A stretch of 64,000 bases of DNA from Vreelandella nigrificans (GCF_002374315.1 NZ_NWUX01000009.1:86508-150507); one strand, 5' to 3'; shown: positions 18,302-27,175, numbered from the stretch's first letter. Program-made: numbers and translations. Notes: generated from the letters alone by a model not told the origin.

Positions 18302-20301
18302 ACGATCGCCTCCTCAGCAGTTATCATCTCAGCAGTCCCTTGGGATCCGCCAGACGCATTCCCCGCGGGACGCTCTACCAGGGCATCGGCCACTAGCTCG
18401 GCAATATCGCGCACCTCAGCGCTGGCATCTACCACGCCTTCCAACATAGCGGTGCACTGCGGGCAGCCCACCGCGACCAGCTCGGCGCCGCTCTCCTTGA
18501 CGTCATTCATGCGCATATCGGGGATACGCCGTTCACCAGGAATATCGGTGATAGGCGCACCACCGCCACCACCGCAGCAGCGCGAGCGGAAGCCAGAGCG
18601 CTCCATCTCATTGACCTTAATGCCCAATGCCTTAAGCACTCGCCGCGGTGCCTCGTATTCACCGTTATAGCGTCCCAAGTAACACGGGTCATGATAAGTA
18701 ACGCTGCCGCCTTTCCAGGGCGCGAAGGCCAGCCGGCCAGCGTCATACAGCTCAGCGATAAAGGTGCTATGGTGGTACACCTCATAATTGCCGCCCAACT
18801 CGCCGTATTCATTGCCCAGCACATGAAAACTGTGGGGATCACAGGTTACGATCTGTTGGAAACGGTACTTGGCCAGAGTGGCAATATTGCGCTTAGCCAG
18901 GGATTGGAACGTCGCTTCGTCGCCCAGACGTCTTGCCACATCACCACTATCGCGCTCTTCAGCACCCAACACCGCGAAATCTACTTCAGCGGCGCGCAGC
19001 ACTTTGACCAATGCGCGCAAGGTGCGCTGGTTGCGCATATCAAAAGCGCCATCCCCTAGCCACAACAGCACATCGACCTGCTTAAGATCTGCCATTAGCG
19101 GTAGGTTAAGATCCGCCGCCCAGTTGAGTCGCGAGCCAGGATCGAAACCACCGGGATTGTCGGTGGCGATCAAATTGTCGAGCACCTCAGCGCCTTTATT
19201 GGGCGTTTTGCCACGCTCCAGGGTCAGGTGGCGGCGCATATCGACAATCGCATCCACATGCTCAATCATCATCGGACACTCTTCCACGCAGGCTCGGCAG
19301 GTCGTACACGACCAGAGCGTATCGGCGTCGACCAACGCCTTTCCTTCCAGCGCCACGATAGGCCCGTGGGGCGCTCCCGCGTGCTCACCCACCGGCTTGC
19401 CAGGGTAGGCGGAGCCGGCATAGGCGGCATCACTGCCCCCCGCCATACCCACCACCATGTCCTGGATCAGCTTCTTGGGGTTAAGCGGCTGACCGGCGGC
19501 AAATGCCGGGCACACCGCCTCGCAGCGACCGCACTGCACACAGGCGTCGAAACCCAGTAGCTGGTTCCAGGTAAAGTCGGCAGGCTTTTCCACGCCCAGA
19601 GGCGCCGCTTCATTCTCCAGGTTGAGCGCCTTGAGGCCCGTTGACCGGCCGACGCCGCCTTTTTTCGTGGAGAAGCGCTCGGCGCGGCGATGGAAAGCCA
19701 GATGTAAGGCGCCAGCGAAGGCGTGCTTCATGGGCCCGCCCCAGGTCATGCCGAAAAACATTTCCCCCAAGCCCCAGGCCACAACGCCCGCTAATACCAG
19801 CGCCAGCAGCCAACTACTGCCCCCTTCAAGCAAACCTTCAGGCAGCAGACCTACCGTGGGCAGTGTGATCAGGAAGACACCTATCGAAAACGCCATTAGG
19901 CTCTTGGGCAGGCGCATCCAGGGGCCCTTGGAGAGCCGAGCAGGAGGGTTAAGCCGCCGCCGCGCCACGAAGAGGCTACCGACGAACATGGAGGCGCTAG
20001 CCAGTAGCAGTAATCCACCTAGCAATGGGTTGGCAATACCCAGACCGTGCACCAGGGTCATCAGCACGGCAGCGGCCACGAAGCCACCGGCGGTGGCCAC
20101 GTGAGTGTTGGAGATCATTTTGTCACGCCCCACTACATGGTGCAGATCCACCAAATAGCGACGTGGCAAGGCCACCAGCCCCTGGAACAGGTTAACCCGC
20201 GAGGGGCGCCCCTGACGCCACAGGCGTATACGGCGTACAGCGCCGATTACCGCCAGGGCCAGGGCAGTAAAAATCAGTATCGGCAAGAGCGTTTCGAGCA
20301 T
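18298..20301 (-). CDS. dgcB: Dimethylglycine demethylase subunit B (membrane Fe-S oxidoreductase)
   Basis: Heterodisulfide-reductase-like protein relaying electrons in dimethylglycine demethylation. From the ATG at 20301 (GAGG eight bases upstream) it has 667 residues. An N-terminal membrane domain has about five to six hydrophobic segments (residues 5-190). Two 4Fe-4S motifs follow, CVQCGRCEAVCP (Cys254-264) and CTTCRACVEECP (Cys332-342), and then CCG-type domains with HDPCYLGRYNGEYEAPR and RCCGGGGG near the C-terminus. A GTG three codons upstream is possible but badly spaced. Order dgcA-dgcB-etfA-etfB is that of Pseudomonas. Confidence 0.92.
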   Translation of the reverse strand: MLETLLPILIFTALALAVIGAVRRIRLWRQGRPSRVNLFQGLVALPRRYLVDLHHVVGRDKMISNTHVATAGGFVAAAVLMTLVHGLGIANPLLGGLLLLASASMFVGSLFVARRRLNPPARLSKGPWMRLPKSLMAFSIGVFLITLPTVGLLPEGLLEGGSSWLLALVLAGVVAWGLGEMFFGMTWGGPMKHAFAGALHLAFHRRAERFSTKKGGVGRSTGLKALNLENEAAPLGVEKPADFTWNQLLGFDACVQCGRCEAVCPAFAAGQPLNPKKLIQDMVVGMAGGSDAAYAGSAYPGKPVGEHAGAPHGPIVALEGKALVDADTLWSCTTCRACVEECPMMIEHVDAIVDMRRHLTLERGKTPNKGAEVLDNLIATDNPGGFDPGSRLNWAADLNLPLMADLKQVDVLLWLGDGAFDMRNQRTLRALVKVLRAAEVDFAVLGAEERDSGDVARRLGDEATFQSLAKRNIATLAKYRFQQIVTCDPHSFHVLGNEYGELGGNYEVYHHSTFIAELYDAGRLAFAPWKGGSVTYHDPCYLGRYNGEYEAPRRVLKALGIKVNEMERSGFRSRCCGGGGGAPITDIPGERRIPDMRMNDVKESGAELVAVGCPQCTAMLEGVVDASAEVRDIAELVADALVERPAGNASGGSQGTAEMITAEEAIV

Positions 20302-20384
20302 GGTGCTCACCTCATCTTTGGTGCCATTGGCTTCGGCGGCGGGGCTGCTCTGGCGCCCCGCATTATTGTTGGCTTTTGCCTAAG

Positions 20385-22469
20385 TCAAAAGTCCTTGCAG
20401 ATTCGCAGGGCGTCGTAAATGGCCGCATGGGTGTTACGTGGTGCCGTGCAGTCGCCCAGGCGGAAGAGTAGGAAGCCATCTCCTTCTTCGCCGTTCTTAT
20501 CAATCAGGCTCGGCTGAGGCTGAATGGCGTAGAGCGCCTCCAGATCCACCTGCCCTTTATTGCGGGACTGCTCTTTGAGGGCGTAGTAAAGCGCCTCATC
20601 AGGGCGTACGCCGTTCTCGACCACTACCTGATCCACCACACGCTCTTCCAAAGCACCGGTGTACTCATTTTCAAGCACCGCCACCAGGCCATCGCCCTCG
20701 CGGTAAACCTTATGCAGCATCAAGTCGGAGGACATGATCACCTCCTTCTCGTAGAGGCTGCGGTAGTAGGTGGGGAAGGTGGTGCCGCCCACCGCCGCGC
20801 CGGGCTTGATATCGTCGGTGACGATCTCTACCTTGGCGCCCTTGTCGGCGAGAAAATCCGCCGCCGAGACGCCGGAGAATTCGCAGATGGCGTCATAAAT
20901 CAGCACGTTTTTACCTGGCGCCACTTTGCCTGAGAGAATATCCCAGGTGCTGACCACCAGGCTCTCCTCGGCATTCTCCGAGTAGCCCCACTCTGGGTAC
21001 TGGCTAAGGAAGGGCTGGCCACCGGTAGCAAGCACCACGATATCCGGGCGCAGATCGAGCAGCGTTTCCTCATCGGCGCGAGTACCCAGACGCAGGTCGA
21101 CTTTAAGACGCGCCAGCTCCAGCTGGTACCAGCGGGTGATACCAGCGATCTGATCACGCTGGGGCGCTTGGGCGGCAATCGTAATCTGCCCGCCCAAGGC
21201 GTCAGCGGCCTCAAACAGAGTGACATCGTGACCGCGCTCGGCGGCTACCCGCGCTGCCTCCATACCGCCGGGGCCACCGCCTACTACGACGACTTTGCGT
21301 TTGGCGCCCTCAGTTTTCTCAATGATGTGGGGCAGCCCCATGTACTCCCGGGACGTCGCCGCATTCTGGATGCACAGTACATCCAGGCCCTGGTACTGGC
21401 GGTCGATGCAGTAGTTAGCGCCCACGCACTGCTTGATCTGATCGATCTGGCCCATCTTGATCTTGGCGATCAAGTGAGGGTCGGCAATATGTGCCCGGGT
21501 CATGCCCACCAGGTCTACGTAGCCCCCTTCGAGGATACGCTGGGCCTGATTGGGATCCTTAATGTTCTGGGCGTGGATCACCGGTACGTTTACCACTTCC
21601 TTGATCCCCGCCGCCAGGTGTAGGAAAGGCTCCGGCGGGTAAGACATATTAGGGATAACGTTGGCGAGGGTGTTGTGAGTGTCGCAGCCAGAACCGATAA
21701 CGCCGAAGAAATCCACCATGCCGGTGGCATCGTAGTAGGCGGCAATCTGCTTCATATCGTCGTGAGAAAGACCATCCGGGTGGAACTCGTCGCCACAGAT
21801 ACGCATACCAACAACGAAGTCGTCACCCACTTCAGCACGTACCGCTTTAAGCACTTCCATACCAAAGCGCATACGGTTCTCGAAGCTACCGCCCCACTCA
21901 TCCTCACGCTTATTGACCCGTGGGCTCCAGAACTGATCAATCAAATGCTGGTGCACGGCAGAGAGTTCAACACCATCAAGCCCGCCTTCCTTTGCCCGCC
22001 GCGCAGCCTGGGCAAAGTCACCAACAATACGCCAGATCTCTTCTTCCTCAATGGTCTTACAGGTAGAGCGGTGCACCGGTTCACGGATACCGGAAGGCGA
22101 CACCAGCGTCGACCAGTCAAAACCGTCCCAACGGGAGCGGCGCCCCATATGGGTAATCTGGATCATGATCTTGCCGCCATGCTTATGCACGGCATCGGCC
22201 AAATTCTGAAAGTGTGGAATAATGCGATCAGTAGAAAGGTTTACTGAGCTCCACCAGCCCTGAGGGCTATCGATGGAAACCACCGAAGAGCCACCACAGA
22301 TACATAGCCCACAGCCGCCCTTAGACTTCTCTTCGTAATACCTAACGTAGCGCTCAGTCGTCATGCCACCGTCAGTGGCATGCACCTCAGCGTGAGCGGT
22401 ACTAACCACACGATTGCGGATGGTCAATTTGCCAATCTGTATCGGCTCGAAAATTGCGTCGAATGCCAT
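20385..22469 (-). CDS. dgcA: Dimethylglycine demethylase subunit A
   Basis: Flavoenzyme removing a methyl group from dimethylglycine to give sarcosine. The 694 residues have the trimethylamine-dehydrogenase / old-yellow-enzyme layout: an FMN TIM barrel (1-340) and a C-terminal dinucleotide-binding half with VVVGGGPGGMEAARVAAERGH near 390. In trimethylamine dehydrogenase a 4Fe-4S cluster is bound by CxxCxxC plus a later Cys; here the second Cys is replaced, giving CVGANYC (Cys348, Ala351, Cys354) and Cys366. So a standard cluster may be absent, with DgcB supplying Fe-S centres (inference). GAGGAGAG precedes the ATG. Confidence 0.93.
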   Translation of the reverse strand: MAFDAIFEPIQIGKLTIRNRVVSTAHAEVHATDGGMTTERYVRYYEEKSKGGCGLCICGGSSVVSIDSPQGWWSSVNLSTDRIIPHFQNLADAVHKHGGKIMIQITHMGRRSRWDGFDWSTLVSPSGIREPVHRSTCKTIEEEEIWRIVGDFAQAARRAKEGGLDGVELSAVHQHLIDQFWSPRVNKREDEWGGSFENRMRFGMEVLKAVRAEVGDDFVVGMRICGDEFHPDGLSHDDMKQIAAYYDATGMVDFFGVIGSGCDTHNTLANVIPNMSYPPEPFLHLAAGIKEVVNVPVIHAQNIKDPNQAQRILEGGYVDLVGMTRAHIADPHLIAKIKMGQIDQIKQCVGANYCIDRQYQGLDVLCIQNAATSREYMGLPHIIEKTEGAKRKVVVVGGGPGGMEAARVAAERGHDVTLFEAADALGGQITIAAQAPQRDQIAGITRWYQLELARLKVDLRLGTRADEETLLDLRPDIVVLATGGQPFLSQYPEWGYSENAEESLVVSTWDILSGKVAPGKNVLIYDAICEFSGVSAADFLADKGAKVEIVTDDIKPGAAVGGTTFPTYYRSLYEKEVIMSSDLMLHKVYREGDGLVAVLENEYTGALEERVVDQVVVENGVRPDEALYYALKEQSRNKGQVDLEALYAIQPQPSLIDKNGEEGDGFLLFRLGDCTAPRNTHAAIYDALRICKDF

Positions 22470-22492
22470 GTTTGTCTCTCCTCGTACCCAGG

Positions 22493-23038
22493 TTAGCGGG
22501 CAGCGTCGGTCATCGGCTGGACAGTAAAGATGCCTACATCACAGCCGTGTTCGGCGGCACTTTGCGTCTGCTCAGCAACGGTACGCAGTGAACTTCCGCG
22601 TGCAGCGAGGATTTGGTCCATGGCACCGGCAAACCAGCCGGTGAACATGTATTCAACCTTACGGCCTACCTTGCCCAGCTGGTAAACGAAGGCGCTGTGC
22701 TCTAGCCGTACTCTTGCTGTACCGGCATCAAGATCGATCTGCTCCGTAATAAAGAGCCCCCAGCCACGCTGGGAGAGGCGCAGCATATAGTGTTCAAAAA
22801 CGTCCACGCCCTCGAGCCCATGGCATTCGGCCTCTTTCTCGCACCAGTGCCAGGCGCTCTTGTAGCCAGCGTGGTAGAGAATTTCAGCGTACTTCTCGAC
22901 ACCTAGCGCCTCCTCTACCGCCACATGGTTGTTAATAAAGAAGTGTCGCGGCACATAGAGCATAGGCAGGGCATCGCTCGTCCAGACGCCGGTTTCGCTA
23001 TCCACTTCGATGGGCAGTGCGGGGGCTAGTTTGGTCAC
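22493..23038 (-). CDS. DUF5943-type conserved protein of the dgc operon
   Basis: A 181-residue soluble protein of unknown function. It starts with GTG behind a GAGGATAA ribosome site and lies 23 bases before dgcA. It resembles the hypothetical protein found at the same place in Pseudomonas betaine loci (family name from memory). Visible features are conserved aromatic/charged segments HWCEKEAECHGLEG and RLSQRGWGLF, and a C-terminal FTGWFAGAMDQIL. The overall look is of a small-ligand-binding or haem-NO/V4R-like sensor fold, but I cannot prove this. Its fixed location suggests a job in DgcAB assembly or substrate handling. Confidence 0.75.
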   Translation of the reverse strand: MTKLAPALPIEVDSETGVWTSDALPMLYVPRHFFINNHVAVEEALGVEKYAEILYHAGYKSAWHWCEKEAECHGLEGVDVFEHYMLRLSQRGWGLFITEQIDLDAGTARVRLEHSAFVYQLGKVGRKVEYMFTGWFAGAMDQILAARGSSLRTVAEQTQSAAEHGCDVGIFTVQPMTDAAR

Positions 23039-23122
23039 GGTTGTTATCCTCTACATCATTATTCTTGGCTAAGGAGCAGGGTATGCCGTCGCCCCTATCA
23101 ATCAATCTTATGGAGCTGGCGT

Positions 23123-24100
23123 TTAGGCGCCCCACACGTCCTTGAGCACGCGCACCCAGTTCTCACCCATGATCTTGCGCACCTGGGTCTCACTCATGCC
23201 ACGCTTGAGGAGCGCCTCGGTGAGGTTAGGGAACTCCCCAATGGTGCGGATTCCTTTGGGATTGATAATCTTGCCGAAGTCAGTAAGGCGACGGGCGTAG
23301 CCTTTGTCGTGGGTCAACCACTCGAAAAACTCTTGGCCATGCCCTTGGGTGAAATCGGTACCGATGCCAATGGCATCCTCACCGACGATATTCATGACGT
23401 ACTCGATCGCCTCGCAGTAGTCTTCGATGGTTGAGTCGATGCCCTTTTTGAGGAACGGCGCAAACATGGTTACACCAACAAAACCGCCGTGGTCGGCTAT
23501 GAACTTGAGCTCTTGATCGGATTTGTTACGCGGGTGCTCTTTGAGGCCGGAGGGCAAGCAGTGGGAGTAACAGACCGGTTTTTTGGATTCGAGAATCACC
23601 TCTTCAGAGGTCTTGGCACCGACGTGAGAGAGGTCGCACATGATGCCAACCCGGTTCATCTCAGCAACGATTTCGCGGCCAAAGCCAGACAGACCACCAT
23701 CACGCTCGTAGCAGCCGGTGCCCACCAGATTCTGGGTGTTGTAGCACATCTGTACGATACCCACGCCCAGCTGTTTGAAGATCTCAACGTAGCCAATTTG
23801 GTCTTCAAAGGCATGGGCATTCTGGAAACCGAAGATGATACCGGTCTTGCCCTCTTCTTTAGCGCGAGAGATATCAGCGGTGGTGCGAACAGGGCGTACC
23901 AGATCACTACACTCCGCCATCAGCTGGTTGGACTTGACGATATTATCGACCGTGGCCTGGAAACCTTCCCACACTGAGACTGTGCAATTGGCAGCGGTAA
24001 GGCCGCCGCGGCGCATGTCTTCGAGTAGCTCACGGTTCCATTTGGCGATAATCAGACCATCAATGACGATGGCGTCATTGTGCAGTTCAGAGGGGGTCAT
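23123..24100 (-). CDS. Membrane-dipeptidase-family (M19) hydrolase
   Basis: Zinc-dependent amidohydrolase fold protein of 325 residues related to renal dipeptidase. It shows the M19 features VIDGLI at the N-terminus (although the usual HxD is not evident here), FGFQNAHAFED, MCDLSHVGAKT, CYSHCLPSG and GIGTDFTQGHGQEF. It has no signal peptide, so it is probably cytoplasmic. It is the first gene of the operon leading to dgcA, dgcB and the ETF pair, and an M19 gene occupies the same place in Pseudomonas. Its substrate in betaine metabolism is unknown; the partly non-canonical metal site means the activity may not be dipeptide hydrolysis. Confidence 0.85.
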   Translation of the reverse strand: MTPSELHNDAIVIDGLIIAKWNRELLEDMRRGGLTAANCTVSVWEGFQATVDNIVKSNQLMAECSDLVRPVRTTADISRAKEEGKTGIIFGFQNAHAFEDQIGYVEIFKQLGVGIVQMCYNTQNLVGTGCYERDGGLSGFGREIVAEMNRVGIMCDLSHVGAKTSEEVILESKKPVCYSHCLPSGLKEHPRNKSDQELKFIADHGGFVGVTMFAPFLKKGIDSTIEDYCEAIEYVMNIVGEDAIGIGTDFTQGHGQEFFEWLTHDKGYARRLTDFGKIINPKGIRTIGEFPNLTEALLKRGMSETQVRKIMGENWVRVLKDVWGA

Positions 24101-24198
24101 AGCTAAGCTCCAACATTAGTTAATGTAGCGAGCATAGCGCTGACGTTGGATTGGACTGCTCTTGGAAACGACGGCGGAAATTCCAAAAGCGTCATTGC

Positions 24199-24212
24199 GT
24201 CGTGAACACGAC
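24199..24212. promoter_or_regulatory. GTCGTG-AA-CACGAC palindrome upstream of the dgc operon
   Basis: A 6-bp-arm palindrome about 100 bases upstream of the first gene of the dgc operon. It matches the fdhA/BCCT intergenic site (11517-11530) in the GTCGT-N4-ACGAC core. It is a candidate operator. The region 24101-24275 otherwise has no convincing gene. Confidence 0.5.
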
Positions 24213-24271
24213 AACTACGCATGCTCCTGCAAACACTGCATCGAAGTCGTATTAGCTGAGGGAGTAGCGAC

Positions 24272-24310
24272 CATTAAAAAAACGTGCTGCCCGAAGAGTG
24301 GCAGCACGTT
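24272..24310 (-). terminator. Rho-independent terminator of gbdR
   Basis: On the minus strand AACGTGCTGCC and GGCAGCACGTT (24300-24310 with 24281-24291) form an 11-bp stem followed by a run of T residues. It lies 25 bases after the gbdR stop. Confidence 0.9.
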
Positions 24311-24335
24311 TCAAACCTTGGTGTCGCAAGGGGTA

Positions 24336-25478
24336 TCAGTTCAATAGCTGCACACTGGCAAAGGTGGGTTCACCCTGAGCGCAGGCTAGCGCCTGCTGGG
24401 CGCTTGAAAGAGGCTCACTTTTGTAGGGCTCGCCTCCCCATCGCTTGATTGACGATGGCGAATTACTGTTACTTCCCTGGCGATCCAATCCACCCAAGCG
24501 TTCATTTCTCGGCGGCACACCAAAGTATTCACGATAACACTTAGAAAAATGGGGCGTTGACACGAAACCGCAAACAGAAGCGATCTCTATAATCGATAAA
24601 GGCGTTTGCTTGAGCAATTGCCGAGCGCGGACTAAGCGCAATTTGAGGTAATAGCGCGACGGTGAACAGAGTAGGTAGCGTTGAAACAGCCGCTCTAACT
24701 GGCGACGCGAAACATTGACATAACTTGCCAATTCGTCGAGCTCTATGGGCTCTTCAATGTTAGCTTCCATCAAGGCGACGATTTCCAACAGCTTAGGTTG
24801 GGTAGTGCCCAGCACATGTTTAAGAGGAACTCGCTGCTGGTCTTGCTCGTTACGCACGCGCTCATAGATAAACATCTCAGAAATGCCTGCCGAAAGCTCA
24901 CGTCCGTGATCGTGGGCAATCAGATTGAGCATCATATCGAGCGGTGCAGTGCCGCCAGAGGCGGTAAAGCGATCACGATCAATAGAGAAAAGATGCGGTG
25001 TCAGAATAACGTTAGGGAAAGCCTCCTGCATGGATGCCAGGCATTCCCAATGCACACTGGTTTCATAGTGATCCAGCAACCCCGCCTGCCCTAGGGCCCA
25101 ACTGCCTGTACATACTGAGCCTAGTCGTTTTAGCTGGCGTGACTGGGACTGAAGCCAGCGTATGTGTTCACGGGTAACGCTGTGTTGTGGGCCTACCCCG
25201 CCACACACGACCACCCACTCAAGCGATAGCGGGGTATGCATAGAGGCATCAGGCGTTACCTGCAACCCATCACTAGCGCGTACGGGGAGGCCATCCTGGG
25301 TCAGGGTATACCAGCGATACAGCTCACGGCCGGCCAACTGATTAGCCATCCGCAAAGGGTCTATCGCTGACGCAAGAGAAATCAGAGTAAAATTATCTAA
25401 CAGTAGAAAGCCAAGGGTTTGCGGTTCGCCCGCACGATTGGTATTTGCTGCCGGGTCTTTTGCTTGGTTTGATGTCAT
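24336..25478 (-). CDS. gbdR: GbdR-like AraC-family transcriptional regulator
   Basis: Regulator of about 380 residues with an N-terminal DJ-1/PfpI (GATase1-like) ligand domain (for example LGFLLLDNFTLISLASAIDPLRMAN and VCGGVGPQHS) and a C-terminal AraC DNA-binding domain (YVNVSRRQLERLFQRYL and IASVCGFVSTPHFSKCYREYFG). This is the layout of GbdR/CdhR proteins that sense betaine, dimethylglycine or carnitine. Start is the ATG at 25478 with GGAGGG seven bases upstream; an earlier GTG precedes the ribosome site. Its location at the end of the betaine genes makes GbdR the best match, although a carnitine-type paralog is possible. Confidence 0.87.
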   Translation of the reverse strand: MTSNQAKDPAANTNRAGEPQTLGFLLLDNFTLISLASAIDPLRMANQLAGRELYRWYTLTQDGLPVRASDGLQVTPDASMHTPLSLEWVVVCGGVGPQHSVTREHIRWLQSQSRQLKRLGSVCTGSWALGQAGLLDHYETSVHWECLASMQEAFPNVILTPHLFSIDRDRFTASGGTAPLDMMLNLIAHDHGRELSAGISEMFIYERVRNEQDQQRVPLKHVLGTTQPKLLEIVALMEANIEEPIELDELASYVNVSRRQLERLFQRYLLCSPSRYYLKLRLVRARQLLKQTPLSIIEIASVCGFVSTPHFSKCYREYFGVPPRNERLGGLDRQGSNSNSPSSIKRWGGEPYKSEPLSSAQQALACAQGEPTFASVQLLN

Positions 25479-25936
25479 GGTCCTACCCTCCGTCACCTTT
25501 TAAATCATCAATTTTTTCTTATTAGAATATTTTAGGTGTCGCTGGCGTCTTTTAGTTTCCTATCACAGAAGTGAACACTCACTCGCGCAGGGGTTGCATT
25601 GCTATTTGGTCGTATATTGGCACGAATAGGGCGGATAGCGACAAAACAAATGCTCCAATTCAGCAACTGGTCGCAAATAGGACACTAGAGGTCGCCCCAA
25701 AGCTCTTTAACGGATTACGAAGGGCACGGTTCAGAAGGTAGTGGAAACAGGGTGTATTAGCCATTGCGTATCAGAAAAATAAGGCAATCAAGCAAAGGGC
25801 GTTTCTGCCACACGCGGCTGGGTGTCTAGGGTTATATATCGATATACAGTATAATTAACGAGTGCTTATGTATGCAGAATGCTTACTTAGCGACTCATAT
25901 AATTGTTAAACACATAAATCGACAAAGGAACTGGCG
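25479..25936. promoter_or_regulatory. gbdR / M48 divergent intergenic region
   Basis: No gene is seen in this ~457-base stretch. Two similar elements TTGGTCGTATAT (25606-25617) and CTGGTCGCAAAT (25667-25678) share the core TGGTCGYAWAT, and a GCGACA lies at 25638-25643, so autoregulation of gbdR is plausible. A TATAAT at 25850-25855 points toward the M48 gene but no good -35 accompanies it. Confidence 0.4.
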
Positions 25937-26698
25937 ATGCAAACAACGCCTCTAGTACGCAAAACATCTTGTATTTTAGGACTAGCCACCGCCCTGGCTC
26001 TCAGTGGCTGCCAATCAGGCGCTGATATCGGAGGCCTGATGTCGGCGGGCAGCAGTTTAGCAGGTGCTGCCACCATGACAGATCAGCAAATGCATCAACT
26101 TGGGGATCAAACTATTGCCCAACTTGATGCCCAGCATCACGTTGTCTCTGCCGACAGCGATTATGCAGAACGCCTAGCCCGTCTTACCCAGGGATGGGAA
26201 GTCGTCGACGGACACACTTTGGATTACGACGTCTACCAACTGGACGAAATCAATGCCTTTGCAGTCCCTAACGGCGCTATCCGGCTGCATACTGGGCTGA
26301 TGGATGAAATGACAGATGATGAAGTGAGTTACGTGATTGCCCACGAAATTGGACACGTTGTGTTGGGGCACTCCAAACGCGCTTTTCAAGTTGCTTACGC
26401 CGCATCTTCCGCACGTGAAGCTGCTGCCGCCAGCGGAAGCGCCACCGCTGCTGCACTTTCAAGCTCTGAACTTGGTGAGTTGGGCGAAAAGCTGGTAAAT
26501 GCCCAGTTCTCCCAGCGTCAGGAAAATGAAGCTGATGACTACGCCATCGAGTTAATGCAGCGTCACGATATGGATGCAAGTTCTGCCGTCACCGCTCTAC
26601 GTAAACTAGAAGATAAATATGGCAACAGCAGCAGCTTCTTCTCCAGCCATCCAGCCCCGGGAGCTCGTGCCGAGCGTCTGGAAACAGCGCTTAACTAA
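25937..26698 (+). CDS. M48-family zinc metalloprotease lipoprotein
   Basis: Periplasmic or outer-membrane lipoprotein protease resembling LoiP/YggG. The 253 residues begin with a lipoprotein signal ending in LSGC (Cys25). The zinc site HEIGHVVLGH gives His136, Glu137 and His140, and the third ligand is Glu198 in RQENEADDYA. An alanine-rich linker separates the halves. AAAGGAACTGGCG precedes the ATG. The family degrades misfolded envelope proteins, especially under osmotic stress; no particular substrate is indicated here. Confidence 0.9.
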   Translation: MQTTPLVRKTSCILGLATALALSGCQSGADIGGLMSAGSSLAGAATMTDQQMHQLGDQTIAQLDAQHHVVSADSDYAERLARLTQGWEVVDGHTLDYDVYQLDEINAFAVPNGAIRLHTGLMDEMTDDEVSYVIAHEIGHVVLGHSKRAFQVAYAASSAREAAAASGSATAAALSSSELGELGEKLVNAQFSQRQENEADDYAIELMQRHDMDASSAVTALRKLEDKYGNSSSFFSSHPAPGARAERLETALN

Positions 26699-26764
26699 TT
26701 ATTTAAGTTAATTACTGGCTAAGTAAGCTAATCATTGGCTTCTAAACACTCAGTAATCGCACCG

Positions 26765-26803
26765 CCTTGCCAAGTAAGTTCTAACGAGCCTTACTTGGCA
26801 AGG
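26765..26803 (+). terminator. 14-bp hairpin downstream of the M48 gene
   Basis: CCTTGCCAAGTAAG (26765-26778) pairs with CTTACTTGGCAAGG (26790-26803) around an 11-base loop. No T tract follows, so it is a factor-independent terminator candidate only in shape. Two copies of GTAGAAGCTAAAA follow directly (about 26805-26831). Confidence 0.55.
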
Positions 26804-26940
26804 GTAGAAGCTAAAAAGGTAGAAGCTAAAAGGGTAGCTGTTGTCTGCACGACAATGGCAGGCCTAACAGCTATCAATGCACTCAGCACTCAGCACCCCG
26901 CAAAGGCTCATTACAAAGAGGGGCACTTGTACCATTAAAT

Positions 26941-26972
26941 TTCTTTATCATTAAACTTCTTTATCATTAAAC
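26941..26972. repeat. Two exact tandem copies of TTCTTTATCATTAAAC
   Basis: 16-base copies at 26941-26956 and 26957-26972, with a partial third (ATTAAAT) before them. The repeat includes the stop codon of the small membrane protein gene (26951-27175), so the duplication re-created a stop. Confidence 0.85.
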
Positions 26973-27175
26973 ATAGACAGGCGACGTTTGATGGCTTGAG
27001 CCACTCTAGGAACCGCTACTAAACGAATCAGATAGGCAATAACTAGGCCAGCGATAATCGAAAATAGCATGCCCATCCCTACACGAAACATCAGTGCCGT
27101 AAAAAAAGCAGCCAGTACCGCGGTTAGAATTTCTTCTAGATGACCTTGAATCCATTCTCGCCAGCTGGGTTGCAT
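26951..27175 (-). CDS. Small inner-membrane protein of unknown function
   Basis: A 74-residue protein starting at the ATG at 27175, which has AGGAGGTG a few bases upstream; a longer reading frame upstream lacks such a site. After an amphipathic start (MQPSWREWIQGHLEEIL) come about two membrane segments (LTAVLAAFFTALMF and MLFSIIAGLVIAYLIRLV) and a basic tail (RVAQAIKRRLSMFNDKEV). I do not recognise the family. The good ribosome site and membrane pattern support a real gene. Confidence 0.7.
   Translation of the reverse strand: MQPSWREWIQGHLEEILTAVLAAFFTALMFRVGMGMLFSIIAGLVIAYLIRLVAVPRVAQAIKRRLSMFNDKEV

Noticed and set aside
24162..24347. A 61-codon cysteine-containing frame between the dgc operon and gbdR
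   Set aside because: It runs through the gbdR terminator hairpin and the end of gbdR on the other strand, and has no ribosome site.
26735..26938. A 67-codon frame after the M48 gene
   Set aside because: It spans a terminator-like hairpin and short tandem repeats, has no ribosome site and no protein-like pattern.
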